Shown: in pieces, positions 6,726-7,738 of the stretch | Layout of the letters: each line of letters opens with the position of its first letter | Numbering within the stretch: position 1 is the first letter of the stretch | Assembly (NCBI GenBank): GCA_016201185.1 | Contig: JACQDG010000235.1 | Span: 1-7,738, forward strand | DNA length: 7,738 nucleotides | Origin: Acidobacteriota bacterium | GTDB lineage: Bacteria > Acidobacteriota > Terriglobia > Bryobacterales > JACQDG01 | Reading direction: 5' to 3' | The notes under the pieces: model-generated | What the model was told of the DNA's origin: nothing | Database searches by the model: none | Seen by the model: only the letters and a program-made list of their open reading frames with translations | Translations under genes and position numbers: made by a program

Positions 6726-7738
6726 ATGTTGCCGAAATTCAAGCCGAACTGCGCGCGCGGAAACTGGACGGCTGGCTTTTCTTTGACCATCACCAGCGCG
6801 ACCCGATCGCCTATCGGGTGCTGGGCTTTGTGCCGCGACAGCACGTGACGCGGCGGTGGTATTACCTGCTGCCGGCCGAGGGCGAGCCGGTGAAGCTGGT
6901 GCACCGCATTGAGAACTGGATGCTAGACGAGCTGCCGGGCGGGCGACGTGTTTACTCGGGCTGGAAGGAGCAGCGCGAGCGGCTCGGGGAGATGCTGGCC
7001 GGCCGGAGGCGGGTGGCTATGCAGTATTCGCCCGACTGCATGATTCCCTATGTCTCGCTGGTAGATGCAGGGACGGTGGAGCTGGTGCGCGGCCTGGGGA
7101 TCGAGGTCGAGAGCGCGGCCGACCTGGTACAGCACTTCGAGGCTCGCTGGAGCCCGGAGCAACTGGAAATGCACCTGGAAGCGGGCCGCCGGGTGGACGC
7201 CGTGCGGCGGGAGGCATTCGAGGAGATCGGCCGGCGGGTGCGCGACGCCGGATCGGTCGAGGAAGTGGAGATCAAGAAATTTATCCTCCGGCGTTTCCGC
7301 GAGCAGGGGTTGGTTGCCGGTGACGGGCCCATCGTGGGAGTGAACGCCAACAGCGGCAATCCGCACTACGAGCCGAGCGCCGAGATCACCACGCCGATCC
7401 GCGCTGGGAATTTCGTGCTGCTCGACATGTGGGCGAAGCTCGAGAAGCCGCGCGCGGTCTACTACGACATCACCTGGACCGGCTACGTGGGCGGCGAGCC
7501 GGCCGCGATTCGCGAGGTGTTCGAAATCGTGCGCGGGGCGCGGGACCGGGCGGTGGAATTCATTCAATCGGCCGTCCGCGAGGGCCGGCCGATTTGCGGC
7601 TACCAGGTGGACGACGTGGCGCGCGGCTACATTACCGAGCGCGGCTATGGGGACCGCTTCACCCACCGCACAGGGCACTCGATTGGGGAAGAAGTCCATG
7701 GCAACGGGGCCAACATGGATAACCTGGAGACCCACGAC
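6722..7738 (+). CDS. M24-family metallopeptidase (Xaa-Pro aminopeptidase/dipeptidase-like), 3' end beyond window
   Basis: The frame starts at ATG 6722, overlapping the symporter stop as ATGA, and stays open to the window edge (339 residues seen). A moderate AAGAG Shine-Dalgarno lies at 6710-6714. Residues ~1-145 form a creatinase/prolidase-type N-terminal domain. From ~150 the pita-bread catalytic domain begins, with an EARWSPEQLEMH helix and a GPIVGVNANSGNPHYEP segment. Metal ligands in view are D235 (LLDMW), D249 (YYDITWTGY) and H319 (RTGHSIGEEVHGNG), with H326 as the second conserved histidine. The two glutamate ligands expected further along would be past the right edge. M24 enzymes of this type remove or cleave next to proline and need two metal ions; some relatives are non-peptidase hydrolases. 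The spacing between the two aspartates is three residues longer than the usual D-x10-D. There is no signal peptide, so it is probably cytoplasmic, where it could process a solute imported by the neighbouring symporter. Confidence 0.9.
   Translation, partial: MNVAEIQAELRARKLDGWLFFDHHQRDPIAYRVLGFVPRQHVTRRWYYLLPAEGEPVKLVHRIENWMLDELPGGRRVYSGWKEQRERLGEMLAGRRRVAMQYSPDCMIPYVSLVDAGTVELVRGLGIEVESAADLVQHFEARWSPEQLEMHLEAGRRVDAVRREAFEEIGRRVRDAGSVEEVEIKKFILRRFREQGLVAGDGPIVGVNANSGNPHYEPSAEITTPIRAGNFVLLDMWAKLEKPRAVYYDITWTGYVGGEPAAIREVFEIVRGARDRAVEFIQSAVREGRPICGYQVDDVARGYITERGYGDRFTHRTGHSIGEEVHGNGANMDNLETHD

Noticed and set aside
6923..7735. Antisense open frame (270 codons) opposite the M24 peptidase
   Set aside because: The sense strand is open from 6722 to the edge and carries M24 metal-ligand motifs; the antisense translation has none.

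Overview
This window is a gene-dense, GC-rich stretch of bacterial chromosome with seven genes, all on the + strand and with essentially no intergenic space. The first gap is 5 nt, and every later junction is a stop/start overlap (ATGA, TAATG, TTGA, TGATG, ATGA). This looks like one long, translationally coupled transcription unit whose promoter and terminator both lie outside the window. The gene set (DUF3108 protein, Wzm/Wzt exporter, YggU-like protein, SSS symporter, M24 peptidase) and base composition suggest a GC-rich Gram-negative bacterium. My best guess is an acidobacterium, at low confidence, because there is no rRNA or other marker to test it.

Layout: (1) 2-559 is the C-terminal part of a DUF3108-type envelope protein cut by the left edge. 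(2) 565-2616 encodes a two-domain protein, a GT-B (family 4) glycosyltransferase fused through a Pro/Ala-rich linker to a class I SAM-dependent methyltransferase. (3) 2613-3842 is a Wzm-like ABC-2 permease with an unusual extra N-terminal beta-sandwich-like domain of about 115 residues. (4) 3842-5065 is the Wzt-like ATPase with the C-terminal carbohydrate-recognition domain seen in exporters of pre-assembled O-antigen. (5) 5062-5334 is a small DUF167/YggU protein with a TTG start. (6) 5334-6725 is a sodium:solute symporter. (7) 6722-7738 is an M24-family (Xaa-Pro peptidase-like) metallopeptidase cut by the right edge.

Functionally there are two modules. Genes 2-4 form a compact glycan modification and export unit: the fused glycosyltransferase/methyltransferase could add and methylate a sugar, Wzt-C could read the modified end, and Wzm/Wzt would move the glycan across the inner membrane. 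Genes 6-7 could form a nutrient unit, with Na+-driven uptake coupled to hydrolysis of a proline-containing peptide or similar substrate. DUF3108 and DUF167 flank these without an obvious mechanistic link.

The least ordinary features are the permease's N-terminal domain, which would give one exporter two separate beta-sandwich domains on the cytoplasmic side, and the glycosyltransferase-methyltransferase fusion next to it. I see no CRISPR array, mobile element, RNA gene or defence system, and no non-coding stretch long enough to hold one.
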